64,000 bases of DNA from Marvania coccoides (taxonomy: Eukaryota; Chlorophyta; Trebouxiophyceae; Chlorellales; Chlorellaceae), in contig OY978097.1 of NCBI GenBank assembly GCA_963854735.1, forward strand, positions 2,728,001 through 2,792,000, given 5' to 3'. Below, piece after piece: positions 10,686 through 21,330 of the stretch (position 1 is its first letter; every line of letters begins with the position of its first letter). The notes below the pieces were generated by a model. It was not told where the DNA came from. It was given only the letters and a program-made list of their open reading frames with translations, and ran no database searches. Made by a program: the position numbers and the translations under genes.

Positions 10686-12416
10686 TCATGCATCAGAAAA
10701 CGGGTGCGCAGGGTAAGATGCCACCGCCTGCTTGAGAGCATTGTAAGAGGGCGTCGCCCTGGCGCCAGACACCTCCACACCACCAGGCTGCCCAGCAGCC
10801 GCGCCCCGCCCAAAGCCCTGCATCATTCCCTTGCCCAAGCCGAAGCCAAAGCTGGGGGCGTTGCTCAGGAAGGTCTGCAGCTGGTTGGAGATGGCTTTGG
10901 GCCCGGCGGTGAATCCGCCCAGCAGCTGCTGCATCTCCGTAGCGACCCTGCTGGTGAGGTTGAAGACGTCGGGGGTCTCGGAGCCGTCAAACACGTAGAG
11001 CACCCTCTCCACCACCTCGCCAAACTCGCGCACGATTTTGCACTCTTTGTTGCGGAAGCGAGCCCCGGCCTTGAACTTGGAGGAGATGGTGGCGGGGGTG
11101 GTGGTGAAGGTGACGGAGGGGCGGAAGCAGGTGAGCTTCTTGTCCTTGAAGTCCCTGTCTTCCGGCTCCTGGTCTGCAAAGAAAGAAGGGGGGTGGGGGT
11201 GGGGTGGGGTGGGGGGGTGAAAAAGATTACCCATTTAAATACCCATTTAAGTACAATTCGAAAGAAAAGGAAACGAACTAGAACGAGTATGGTAAAATCT
11301 TACCGAAGAACTCATCGTCGTTGAGCTCGCACTGCCCGCTGGCAAAGACCAGCGCAAAGTCGGCACTCTCAAACCTGGCCGGCTTCTTCACCTTGGGCGT
11401 GAAGGCTGCCTCACGGCAGAACTTGGCGGAGATGCCGTTGATGATGTCCTCGATGTTGTCCTCCAGCACGGCGTACGCGTTGTTCAGCTGGTCCTCGGAG
11501 GCAAGGTAGGCGTCCCGCCAAGCAGAGGGCTGCAAAATCTGGCCCATGGGGGGCAGGGCGGAGACGCCAACCTGCGCGAGGTTGCCAGCCTGGCCCAGAG
11601 TGGCGCCCAGAGTGGTGAGGTCCTGGGTCACCACAGTTTTGGCATCGTTGAAGTTGTTCTTCACGTTGCCTGGGATCTCCTTGATGCCAGTGGCCACGAT
11701 GTCGGAGACGGTGTCGGCAGCGGTGCCTGCCACCTGGACGACGTTGGCTGCGGTCTGGAAGCCTTCCACGACGCGGTCGGTGATTGCATCAGTGGTGGTG
11801 GTGATCCCCGTGGCAATGTAGTTGCTGACGCCTCCAGCGACCTGCCCAAGCCCCTGCACAACGTTTCCAGCAGCCTGGGCGGTGTTGAACAGGCGGCCAG
11901 GTAGGCCGCGAGCGGCGTTGACGGCGCCTTGCTGGAAATTTTGGATGTCATACAGCTTGTCAACCATGGCTCCGGCAACGGGAAGTGTGGCTCCCACGGC
12001 GGCTCCCGCAGCGTTGCCGATGGCGTCCTTGGCGCCATTTTCAAGCTGGTTGAGGCCTTGAACGCCGTTGCCGATGGTGCCCAAGAGCCCACTGCTCAGA
12101 GCTGCTTGAGCGCCCTCCTTCATCATATTCAACCCTGCCATTCTGCCGTCGCGCTTCTGCTTCAGCTTGTTGAGGGCCTCCAGTCCAGCCAATGGGTTGA
12201 AGCCTGCAATGGGGAAAGTATCGATATTTTTTTATATAAATGCGTTGCCGGCAAGGAAACTCGAAACTTATGTCCTTGAACCTCACCTTTGGTAGGCTGC
12301 TGCACTTCCTCTCTCGCGCCAGAGACATCTGCTGCGGCTGCAGCTGGCTGTGCACGGCAGGTGCTGAAGAGCGCGAGGGAAAGAATTAAAATTGAAGTGA
12401 GATGCTTGGCCCGCAT
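10686..12416 (-). CDS. Secreted protein, paralog A, unknown family (505 aa)
   Basis: Three exons: 12416-12287, 12203-11304 and 11173-10686, coding 505 residues. The N-terminus is a clear signal peptide: basic MRAKH, a hydrophobic core (LTSILILSLALFSTC) and a small-residue cleavage zone. Residues 45-290 are low-charge amphipathic helix, rich in Gly, Ala, Asn, Gln, Val and Thr, with recurring patterns such as GNVVQGLGQVAGGVSNYIATG. The C-terminal part has two modules, each C-x28-C, followed by VLYVFDGSE. The neighbouring gene at 12820 encodes a shorter homologue with the same C-terminal part and the same two intron positions. I recognise no named domain. An extracellular matrix, cell-wall or surface role is only an inference from the signal peptide and cysteines. 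Confidence 0.85.
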
Positions 12417-12819
12417 TGCTGCTTGCTGCTTCTGTGGCTAATTAATGCGGGCAACAGCAGCTCCTATCTAATAATCGGCTCTGTGCTTTTGCCACAAGGA
12501 AGTAGAATGTAAAATATGCACTACTAGGGAAGGGGGTGGCGAGATCCATTATTTGACTGCAGTCAGCCGAGTTCGGTGCAAGGTTCGGAGACCCACTACC
12601 TGCCTCGAGCTGTGACAACGAGGCACCGTTTTTTTTAAACGTTTTCAAAGAAAGCAGGCGGTCAAAAAAAAATTGGCGGGTTCGTGGTCAAAATAGCATT
12701 TGGTCAAAACGTCAACGAGGAGACAAAATCGCATTCTGCATTAGCTTTTCTGTTTTGCGACCGCCTTTTAAAGCTTTCAAGCTGCTTTTATTGCAATAAC
12801 CAGGTCTGCACACGCCATC
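12417..12819. promoter_or_regulatory. Shared divergent promoter of the secreted paralog pair
   Basis: 403 bp separate the start codons of the two paralogs, which are transcribed away from each other. A T8 run (12630-12637) and an A10 run (12663-12672) lie in its middle. Joint regulation of the two genes is an inference from this arrangement. Confidence 0.45.
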
Positions 12820-13864
12820 ATGTTCGCCAAGTCCTCCCTCGTCGTCTTCGCCCTTGCGCTGCTCTGCGGCCAGGCCGTCCAGGCCACCGTCGACTCGCCT
12901 GTGACCGATGCTATTAACCAGGCAGTCGCTGATGCTATGCAGAGTAAGCCCCCCTGCAGGTCTTCCCTCTTTGACCTCTGATCGCTTGATCTTCACTCCG
13001 CACTAAAACCCGCGACTCACGCTTCCCTCCCCCTTCTCCTGCTGCAGAGATGCTTGGCATCGTGGGCGGCAAAGTGGAGGCCACCGCCAACATTGCGCAG
13101 CCCCTGCTGTCTAACACACAGCAGGCTTTTGCAGACGCCAGGAGCATGGTGCAGAACCTCGGCTCTGGCATCCTGGGCACCGCAATGAACCTTGGCTCCT
13201 CCCTGGGCAACGCTGCCAATCAGCTGGACGCCGTTATGCAGGCGTACGAGGCCCAGTACTGCACCCCCGCCCACTTCACCCCCGCCCAAAAGAAGCCCGC
13301 CAAGTTCACTGGCCACGCCTTCGAGCTCTCCCTGGACAGCGGCTCCTGCGAGTTTGACGAGGAGGAGCTCATCTGTGAGTTGCACTAGCACCCCGCCTCT
13401 TCTTCAAAGAATTCTTTTCGCCCACCACATTTTTTCTCGCCCCGATCATTACTATCCATTGCTACTCCCTTTTTGCCTCTACCCCACCCAAACTAATGCG
13501 CCTACCCTCTAACATCGCCCCCCTTTCTTTCACAGACAACAACCAGAAGGTGCTCAACTGCGTGGAGCCCAGCATCATCCTCGCCAAGTTCCCCGCCAAC
13601 TTCACCTCCAAGTACAAATCCGCCCCCGAGTTCGTGTCCAAGGAGTGCAAGATCGAGAAGACCTTTGGCGAGGAGATCCAGAAGGTGCTCTACGTTTTCG
13701 ACGGCTCTGCCAAGGTGGACGTTGCCTCAATCACCGGCACCGTCATGAACGAGATCAAGTCGCTCACCGGAATGATCGGCACCGCGCACTCTAACCTCGC
13801 CTCCCAGGTCACCAAGTTTGTGGGATCCATTCCCAACATTGGGAACGGGTTCGGAATGTCTTAA
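12820..13864 (+). CDS. Secreted protein, paralog B, unknown family (259 aa)
   Basis: Three exons: 12820-12943, 13048-13374 and 13536-13864, coding 259 residues. A signal peptide (MFAKSSLVVFALALLCGQ, then AVQA) is followed by a short helical region and the Cys-containing C-terminus: module 1 runs from YCTPAHFTP to SGSCEF, module 2 from LNCVEPSI to SKECKI, each with exactly 28 residues between its cysteines. The segment EEIQKVLYVFDGSAKVDV closely matches VVERVLYVFDGSETPDV in paralog A. Both introns have the same phase and place as in A: one just after the signal peptide region, one between the two modules. B lacks most of A's long central helical region. Codon use is strongly biased to C-ending codons, which suggests high expression. 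No known family recognised. Confidence 0.87.
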
Positions 13865-14145
13865 TCTCTTTTATATAGCTCCACATCGTTTCGTGACCCT
13901 CTGCCCCGTCGTTTCTTATTATAAATTACTCAACTTTTATTACCTAAAACGGCGCTTGTTGTCCCTTCGTTGCCTTGTTCTCTTATTGTTTTGATGGTAC
14001 TGGGCGTGCAGCTGCTGAGAAAATGGGCCTGCTTTGGCATCGCGGGATTTGCCGGCACTCGCCCTTGGACAGCTGCTGCCGTCTGAAAGAACCTGCCCCT
14101 GCTGATTGTAATATGAGTTAAGACACGAATAGGCAATGTATTTAA
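13865..14145. other. Convergent intergenic spacer
   Basis: 281 bp between the 3' ends of paralog B and GEMIN2. No gene seen. Confidence 0.5.
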
Positions 14146-15186
14146 TCATGCATCTTCTTCGTCCTCGTCCCAAAAGGCCGCCAGCTCCTCGTCCTGGCGA
14201 AAATACGCCCCCGCAAGCGCTATTAAGATATTTAAATGGGGTAAGAGGGGGTATGTGGGGCTGTCCACCAGCGACCGCCACTCCTGACACCGCCGCAGCA
14301 GTGCGCGGTACGCTGCTGCCGTGTCGCCGTGTAGGGGGCGCTCCAGGCGCGCGGACAGCGCATACAACTGGGCCGAGGTCTCCGGTGTTAAAACTGCCGC
14401 TTCCACAGCGCCGCGCACCGCCTGCTGCAGCCGCGGAACAATCACAATCTGGTCGAGGCCCTTCAGGGCTGCCAGCTCCGGCATGGCGGCGGAGGGGGGG
14501 TCTGCAAGTAGCGCTGCATGCTCCGCTCGAGAAGCCGCATCGGTGGCAGGCCACAGGCTGAATTCGTGCTCTCTGCAGCATTAAAAACATTAATTCAACA
14601 GTATTAATTTAATTGAGCAAACGTTCACTATTGTTTGGGGCGCAGAAATGGCTCACCGTAGGAGGCGGCGTCGGAGGGCGGAAAATTCCGCAAGAAAGTG
14701 CCGCAGCCAGGGGAGGCTGGGCTTGAGCTCAGGAGGACAGGCTGGGCTAGTTGTTTCAGCGCTTTTCAGCCCCGCGTACCCGTCTGTGCGCTTGTCGTCG
14801 TAGCGCCGAGGGTCGACGTCGCTGGTGACCACCGCCGGAAGCAGTTTAGACTCGTATCTGCACGATATATTCGCATGAAAAAGCATTGGTTAGAACAATC
14901 CGGTATTCTACAATTTTTAGAACCGTTAACTAGCGTTAAATCAGGCTTTGAAATCGCACCGGACTCTTCTCAAGTACTCTTCGACGGTGGTGGGGTCTCC
15001 AGACTCCCAGTCTGGCTCCGCATCGTCAACTGGGAGGCACTGATAAATTCCAAATTGCTTTTTGTCAAACTCTTCGTCGGATTTGTAGGCCTCTTCTTCC
15101 TCCTCTTCAAAGAACTCTTCAATTTGATCGGATTCATCAACTTGATGGGCAATAACAGCGCTTGCGTCGCCTTCCTGGCCCTCCAT
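14146..15186 (-). CDS. GEMIN2: GEMIN2/SIP1, SMN-complex snRNP assembly factor
   Basis: Three exons: 15186-14960, 14857-14657 and 14572-14146, giving 284 residues. The N-terminus is very acidic. It leads to CLPVDDAEPDWESGDP and, across the first intron, EEYLRRVRYESKLLPAVVTS, the conserved Gemin2 block. The C-terminus contains SARLERPLHGDTAAAYRALL, RRCQEWRSLVDSP and LPHLNILIALAGAYFRQDEE, matching the end of Gemin2, where LN-LI-L---YF-Q is typical. In animals and yeasts this protein binds the Sm pentamer during spliceosomal snRNP assembly. Finding it here fits the intron-rich genome. Its length is close to human GEMIN2. The first donor (CG|GTGCGA) is weak, but the protein alignment requires it. 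Confidence 0.9.
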
Positions 15187-15568
15187 TTTTCTATTATTAG
15201 CAATTTTTATTTAATTCAAAAATAGTATGCTACTGTTTAAGATATTTTCGGCTGGTGTTTATGTTTGTTTGTGAAAAAAGATTACAGAGCCGAATGAAAA
15301 AAACAAATAGGAGATAAAATATATAATGAAACAAACTAATGTACACTCAAACATAAACAAAGGGCATCCGGCCGGAGGCACAGCTTCATTCGCCGCCCCC
15401 AGCCTTTCTTATTATTCAACTTCCAGCAACACTCTTATTCCGAATAATGAAATCCGTGCCATCCACCCAGATACTGGCCTTCAAGCGCCAACAAGGAGAC
15501 CGGTAGCTTCAAAGCACCGAGATATTTTATTTTAATTACTTCCCCAAAACCACCCTGCAGCCGCTGCT
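15187..15568. other. Intergenic spacer
   Basis: 382 bp, AT-rich, between the GEMIN2 start and the 3' end of the transporter gene on the same strand. No gene seen. Confidence 0.5.
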
Positions 15569-17408
15569 TCACACGCTGCGGTCTGCGGGCTCTGCAGGCT
15601 CGTACGCTATGGCTCCTGCCGGTGGGCCAGCCATCGGCCGAAACACGTTCCTAATGGAGTGCGCCCAACTCCTGTGCCGCTTGACTGTCGCTGCCACGTT
15701 CATGTCTTGTATCGTCTCAAACGTAGGCGCCCCCAAGGTCTCCGGCACCATGCTCACCAAAGCTGCCGCTGCCAGGCACAGCGACCCGCACAGCACCAGC
15801 GGCAGCAGCAGGGACTGCAGCTGCCCCGCAGCCAGCGCCAGCACGGGGCCCGCCAGAGCGCCGACCCGCGCTGCGTACGCGGTCAAAGCCATGCCTGGAT
15901 ACTGCACCACCGCTGGGAAGGTCTCCCACGACAGCAGGTACAGCGCTGAAGATCCCGCTGCAAGTCCGAAGCGTGCCGCCACCGCCAGCCCCCTTTGAGC
16001 GTCTCCGTCGGTCACGCCAGCAGCCAGCAGGCACCCTCCAGCCTGCAACAGGCCTCCCACAGCCGCAGGCTTCCGTCCCAACCGTTCTGCTGCCAGGGCC
16101 GCAGCCGCCACGCCCGGCAGCTCGTAAAGAAAGCCAGTCAACGCCAGCTGCAGCGCGGAGCCGTCTTCAGTGATGCTGCCGCTACCCAGGGCGTCTATCA
16201 GCAGCGCAGAGGCGTAGTACGCCGCCGTTGTCGCCACCCAACCGCCGCACAGCAGCAGCGCCCGCCGCCGCAGCCTCACGCTGCAAAAGACGTCGTATAC
16301 ACCGCGATGGGGGTTGGACAACAGCGCCGTTGGGTCCGCTAGCGGTGCGTCGGGGGGTTTGGTCCTGTTTGTAAACGCCATCGCAGCTAGCGCCGCCGTG
16401 GCCTCGCCCTTTCGGCCGTGCATCAGCAGCCACTGCGGGGACTCCACCATGAACGACCAGGTGGTTATTGTGAAGCACAGCGGCAGCAGCGCCGCCAGCA
16501 GCGTGATCCACCGCCACGACGGCAGCAGCCACGCCAGCAGGGCAGCGGTGGCCGCACCCGATGAAAAACCAAAGTGAAGAAACAGCCCAGCAAACGAACG
16601 CCAGGAGGTGCCGGTGACGTCTGCAGCCAGGATAAAGGCGGCTTTGCCCATGGCGGCCACGCCCACGCCTGCCAGCACTCGGAACAGGAGGAACGTCCAC
16701 AAGAAAGGCGAGGTAGCTGCGAGGCAGCCAGCCACGCCCGAGATTATGGATCCCATGTGCAGCATGCGGCGGGGGGAGAGCTTGTCGGTGACGGCGTGCC
16801 AGAGGCCGCACCCGGCCAGCGTCCCTAAAAAGAAAGCCTCCGCTGCCGCGTGCACCAGCCACCCCCGCTCACAAATTAAGTCGAATTCTGTGACGATGGA
16901 GTACCCGGGAGACTTCCAAGTCCACGCGCTCTCAGGGAGAGAGCACGTGCCGGCGGTGGCGTTGGAGTATGGCAGGGCCAGAGCGGCCTCGCACCGCTCG
17001 GTCGAGCTCTTGGAGCATTGCAGCAGCTTCGAGCGCACGGGGTCGGTGCCAAGGCCGGAAAGAAGAGCTACGAAGGTCTGAAACGCGCAGATGGCCCAAG
17101 CTATCGCGCACTGCACGGAGGCAAGAGAATTGGAAGTTAAAAAAATGTTCCGCATTACTTTGATACGGCTGCAAACGCTGGCGCCTCGAAAAACTCGGGT
17201 TGGATTTGAAAAGGGGCTTGCAAGCGTCGCCAACAAGGGGTCCGAGTGGGCGTTTAGAACGAACGAACTAAGTCAGCCATACATATACTGCAACAGCAAA
17301 ATTTATTCTTACGATCGAAGTCTGCAGTTTGGTGGCAACCCGGAATTCTCCAAGCTGTGCTAGCTGCTCGTCAACCGTGTGGTCTCTTCTCTTCGCGAAT
17401 TCCTCCAT
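15569..17408 (-). CDS. SLC22-like organic cation/carnitine transporter (MFS)
   Basis: Two exons: 17408-17313 and 17110-15569, coding 545 residues. The small first exon gives MEEFAKRRDHTVDEQLAQLG, the VDE-L---G leader typical of plant OCT proteins, and joins in phase to CAIAWAICAFQTF, the first membrane helix. A Cys-rich extracellular loop follows (LLQCSKSSTERCEAALALPY, then TCSLPESAWTW), then SIVTEFDLICERGWL, a signature of the SLC22/OCT family. About twelve hydrophobic helices are visible, with MVESPQWLLMHGRKGEA after helix 6 and the late loop ERLGRKPAAVGG. It probably moves organic cations or other small organics across a membrane; the true substrate is unknown. Reading from the first long-frame ATG at 17236 instead would run through the intron and lose the leader. 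Confidence 0.9.
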
Positions 17409-18554
17409 TTTCTTTATAATTAGAATTAGAATTCCTCCATTTTTAGCGTGTCACCGAGGTTTCATTTATGTGGGCATGCAAGGGTATGGCTATTATTTTT
17501 ATGTTGTTTTAATGCGATTTACCCAAGCCCAAGGCAGTGCCTCGAGCAAAATAATTCGAGGAACCGCGCGAAAAAAAAAAGAAAAAATAATAAATCACAT
17601 TGAAAAGAGGACTTAGAAGCCAGTTTTAAACCAATTAATTGAATTCCGGCTCAACCATTTGCGTAGAAACGCGATGCTGGGCGAATTCCGGCGCCTTCCT
17701 TTTCTGATCCCCATTTCAGTTGAATAATATCCCCCACTGCTACTATATTGCAGCTACGACACCTGCGCGCGCATGGACGCCCTCCAACATGAGTGCATAC
17801 AAGGGCATATCATCCTTTACTCCAATCAGGCTGGTGACATGTTGGCAGAACAACGCCGTTGCACACCTTTTATTTTTTTTAATACTCAACATGTACCTCC
17901 TCATGCAACGCTTCCCCCCATGCATGTGCATATCCTCATATAATGGCATGGGGCGCATTGTGTCGAGAAGGATAGGTACTCGGGCTTGCTCTTTCTTTGG
18001 GTCATCTTTCGTCACACAATTATATCAAGTTTATGGGCACATATTGATCGTTCTCATAAAGATTCCGAGGAACATTTTGTGGATAATTATGAGGTATTTA
18101 GGACAGGACTTTAGGACGGGTGTTGTTGATATTTAGGGCTTGTAGAAGAGTGAAAGAATGAAGGAAGAACAAAGGGAAAAAGCATCTTATCTGAGTTAAC
18201 ATTAACTAGCAGAAAGAGAGGAGAAGCCAATAATACTTGATATATAAGTTTTAAAAGAATGAATAGGAAGTGAGTACTTTCGGCTGGACTTTTGCTGAGC
18301 AGCACTGGCTATCTACGTCATACGGCTACGGGTAAAAAGAAGAAGAAGAAGAGGGAGGAGGAGAAAAAATTTTAGGTTAATCACATAGCACCAAACATAA
18401 CAGGTAATAGCAGTACTCAAAATACTCAAATTTCAGAAAAGGGGGTTGAAAACAATAACACTGTTCACAATGTACGTTCCGTTAGCTTGCACTGCCAGAA
18501 GATCAGGGTTTAAGAGAGCAGAATCAAGAGGACGTGTCGAAAAAGTCCCCACTA
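17409..18554. other. Gene-poor spacer
   Basis: 1.15 kb between the transporter start and the 3' end of the RRM gene. AT-rich, with a short GAA/GGA purine run near 18332-18365. The open frames in it lack the codon bias of neighbouring genes. I see no supported gene. Confidence 0.5.
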
Positions 18555-20367
18555 TCAATCCTGAGAAAAACAGTCTGGGCCGCCAGCGAACCCCCTGCCG
18601 TACGGGAGGGACGGAGGCACCTCCAGACTCTGAGGACCCCCGAAGCTTGTCTGAGGGCCTCCGAGGCTTGTGATGGACGGCGCTGGCCCCCAACTGCGGG
18701 TGGAATGTATCACTGGCGTAATGCTGCGAGCCGTCGACTGCGCCCCTCCGCCGGTGCCATGACTCTGCACCACAACTTGCAACTGCTTCTCGCCCACGAA
18801 TACTCCATCCGCGGCCGCCTGCGCTAGCCGCGCACCTTCCGGATCGGTGTAGTTGACGAAACCGATGCCGTTGCAGCGCCTGGAGACTTTGTCAAGGAGC
18901 ACCCGCACCGAAATAATGCCGCCGTACTGGGTAAAATTTTCGTAGAGCCACAGGTTGTCGGCAATCTCAGGCAAGCCCTTGATGTAGATGCTGCAGTTTC
19001 GGCTGAGGAGCGGGGGGCGGGATGTAGTAGCAGTGCCCGTGCCCAATCTGCCAAACAGAGTTCCACCAGCCATGGCAGCTCCAGCAGGATTAGAAGAGGT
19101 AGTGACACCGCTCAGGCTCAAATTAGAAACCCCTCCAGCAGCATTGAAATTACCCTGCAAAGGATGGAGACGAAAAGTATTAAAAAAAAGTCGCGTTTGT
19201 TCCGAAGTATCATATATATCACCCCTAACTCAGTATGTTATAATGCAGACCAGAAACTCTAGTACCCGATCTGCTTTCGGGGTATTGCCCCTGGGAGATT
19301 GAGCGGTGGCAGATCGGCTCTGGGAATTATCAGTATTATTTCAAAATGCGCACTCAAGCTTACCACTAGAAGGTGGAGCTGCTGCTGTAGCTGCTCCTGC
19401 AGCAAGTTTTGGGCTGATGTTGAGCCATTGAAGCCACCGTGTCCATGCAGCCGCTCCTTTCTCGCCGCTTTTTCCGCCTTCTCGGCTGGCGAGTCTGCGT
19501 AGCGGATCATCAGCGGCTGGTCTCCCCCTGGCATGACGCGTCCATTCAGCGCAACGATGGCTGCATATGATTGTTCGACGTCTTCGTACTGGACCAGGGC
19601 TCCACTGCAAGGGGAGAGCTCAGTGCTTGGAAAACTGCGTTAAAAAAAAAACAAGTATTATGAGTTTTTATATAGAAAGCCTTTGGCAAGTGGTTGAGTA
19701 GGCACAGCACTACCGAGCTAAAAAATTTTTTTTTTGCCACACTCACTGCCTCAGCTCCTTCACCTGGCCATACAGGCTGAAGAGATCGGAGAGCTCGTGA
19801 ATATTGAGATGAGAGGGTAGGCCGCGTACATACGCCCACTCGCTGGCACACTGTCCAGACAGAATCTTAGGTCCCGCATCTGCGTTGGCGAGTTTAATCG
19901 TTACCGGCACATCATCCAGAAGAGTCCCTTGCATCACATCGATGGCGATGGATGCCGCATCTGGCTCTTTAAATCGTACAAACGCGTGAGAAACCCCTGT
20001 ACGATTATCAGTTGCGGTAGGACTGATGCGGACCGAGTCGATGTCGCCGAACGCCGAGAAAATTCCCAGGAGGCGGGCCTGGTCGACAGTTGGCGGCAGT
20101 CCGCGTATGTATACCTGCGAGAGCGAGCGAGAGGATAGGCGTCGTAGACTGTCACGTATACGCTTTTCAAACGGGGGAAATTGCATTCGAATTGGTTCCT
20201 TTTTCTATAAAAGAACTGCAACGCCCTGCGGCGGATTGTTAAAAAAAGATGGCAAGAAGGGCGGCAGCTGGTTGATTATAACAATAAAGCGGCATTTAGA
20301 ATTTTAAATTTACATCGTCAATATCTCTTACATTGCCGTGCGAGGAAGACGCGTTCGCGGAAGCCAT
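18555..20367 (-). CDS. Three-RRM RNA-binding protein, CELF/Bruno-like
   Basis: Four exons: 20367-20332, 20114-19747, 19604-19364 and 19154-18555, giving 414 residues. The 12-residue first exon (MASANASSSHGN) joins in phase to RRM1 (VYIRGLPPTVDQ, then SHAFVRF; about 13-92). RRM2 (AYVRGLPSHLN, then GALVQYED; about 102-168) is split by an intron just before its RNP1. A Gln/Leu and Gly/Ser linker separates RRM3 (IYIKGLPEIADNLWLYENF, then GIGFVNYTD; about 266-345). Two adjacent RRMs plus one distant RRM is the layout of CELF/Bruno and ELAV proteins, which control splicing, translation or mRNA decay. RNP1 aromatics are largely kept in all three. The C-terminal 70 residues are Gly/Pro/Ser-rich. Specific targets cannot be inferred. 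Confidence 0.9.
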
Positions 20368-20812
20368 CGAGTTAGGATTTAGTCGACTTTTTCTGCCCCC
20401 CCACCAAAAACTGGCCTCTCCATCTCGTAGAAGTTCTCTATCTTATTTTATAATCCTTTGAAAAAATGAAAAATGAACTGCGTTAGATAAGGTACCGTAG
20501 CATAATTGTACTTCGCCTGACATTTTGCAGTAGCTCCTGCTGGTACAAACTCTTTCTTTTTAACAAATTATTTCCCGATTTAACTTTTTAACTATTCCCG
20601 CTTCTTTTCATCATACATCTAACAGCAATTTTTTGTGTGCTTGTGATAATTATTCTCTCAAAAAAATAAAATCCCACCAACAAAAACAAACTTGAGATTT
20701 CAAAATCAACAAACAGTTCCTCTCAAGAAACTATTTAAAACCACACGCACACCACCTTACAACAACAACAACGAGTTTTTAAGGTTGTAAGACCTCTCTA
20801 CTTTTTTAAACA
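20368..20812. other. AT-rich spacer upstream of the RRM gene
   Basis: 445 very AT-rich bp containing the RRM gene's 5' region. A short AAC repeat lies at about 20758-20772. No gene seen. Confidence 0.5.
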
Positions 20813-21330
20813 ATTCCTTTTAGAGTTCCTCTCGAAAGAATTCTGTGGACGCTCACCGTGGAGACCTACAAGCTCCACCCTCACCTTCGCCTGCCACAGA
20901 GGGCGGACAGAGCGGCGCTGACGCGTCTCCGGCTGGGCGTGCAGAGGATTCGCGTGCCAGCAGCTGGCGAGAGCGGAGTGTGGCACCCACCCAGCACATG
21001 CCCCCTCTGTGCAGCACCGTGCCCACTCCTCGAGTTGCACATCCTCCGCACTTGCACTGCCCTCCATCAAGAACGCGCGCCAGCTCTCGCAGTGGTGACC
21101 GCGGCGCCCATGGCGAGGGACGTGCTCCAGCTGGAGGCGGCAGACCTTTCCCTTGTGGCGGCCCTGGTGAGGGCGCACTCAGAGCGCGTGGCAGCGGCGT
21201 GATGGGGGAGGTATGAGAGGAGCCCGAGATGGTACGAGGACGCCCAAGACTTTGATGATGGTGGAGGCGGCGCCGGGATATATTTTAGATCCTTTGAAAC
21301 CTTGAAACCTTTTGGTTTTTGTTTTATTGT
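20813..21330 (+). mobile_element. 5'-truncated LINE-type non-LTR retrotransposon remnant
   Basis: One frame ending at the TGA at 21200-21202 reads like the C-terminus of a LINE ORF2. ADRAALTRLRLGVQRIRV is followed by a C-x2-C-x9-H-x4-C zinc motif (CPLCAAPC, ELHILRTC, then TALHQER) and an alanine-rich helix. The R-AL-R-R-G---RV block plus CCHC zinc motif after the reverse transcriptase is characteristic of LINE elements in algae. No endonuclease or reverse transcriptase is present upstream, and an in-frame stop lies just before it, so the copy is 5'-truncated and inactive. AAACCTTGAAACC repeats at about 21293-21320 may be its tail. Confidence 0.55.

Noticed and set aside
17720..18136. 138-codon open frame in the spacer after the transporter
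   Set aside because: AT-rich codons without the G/C third-position bias of real genes here, no domain and no splice context.
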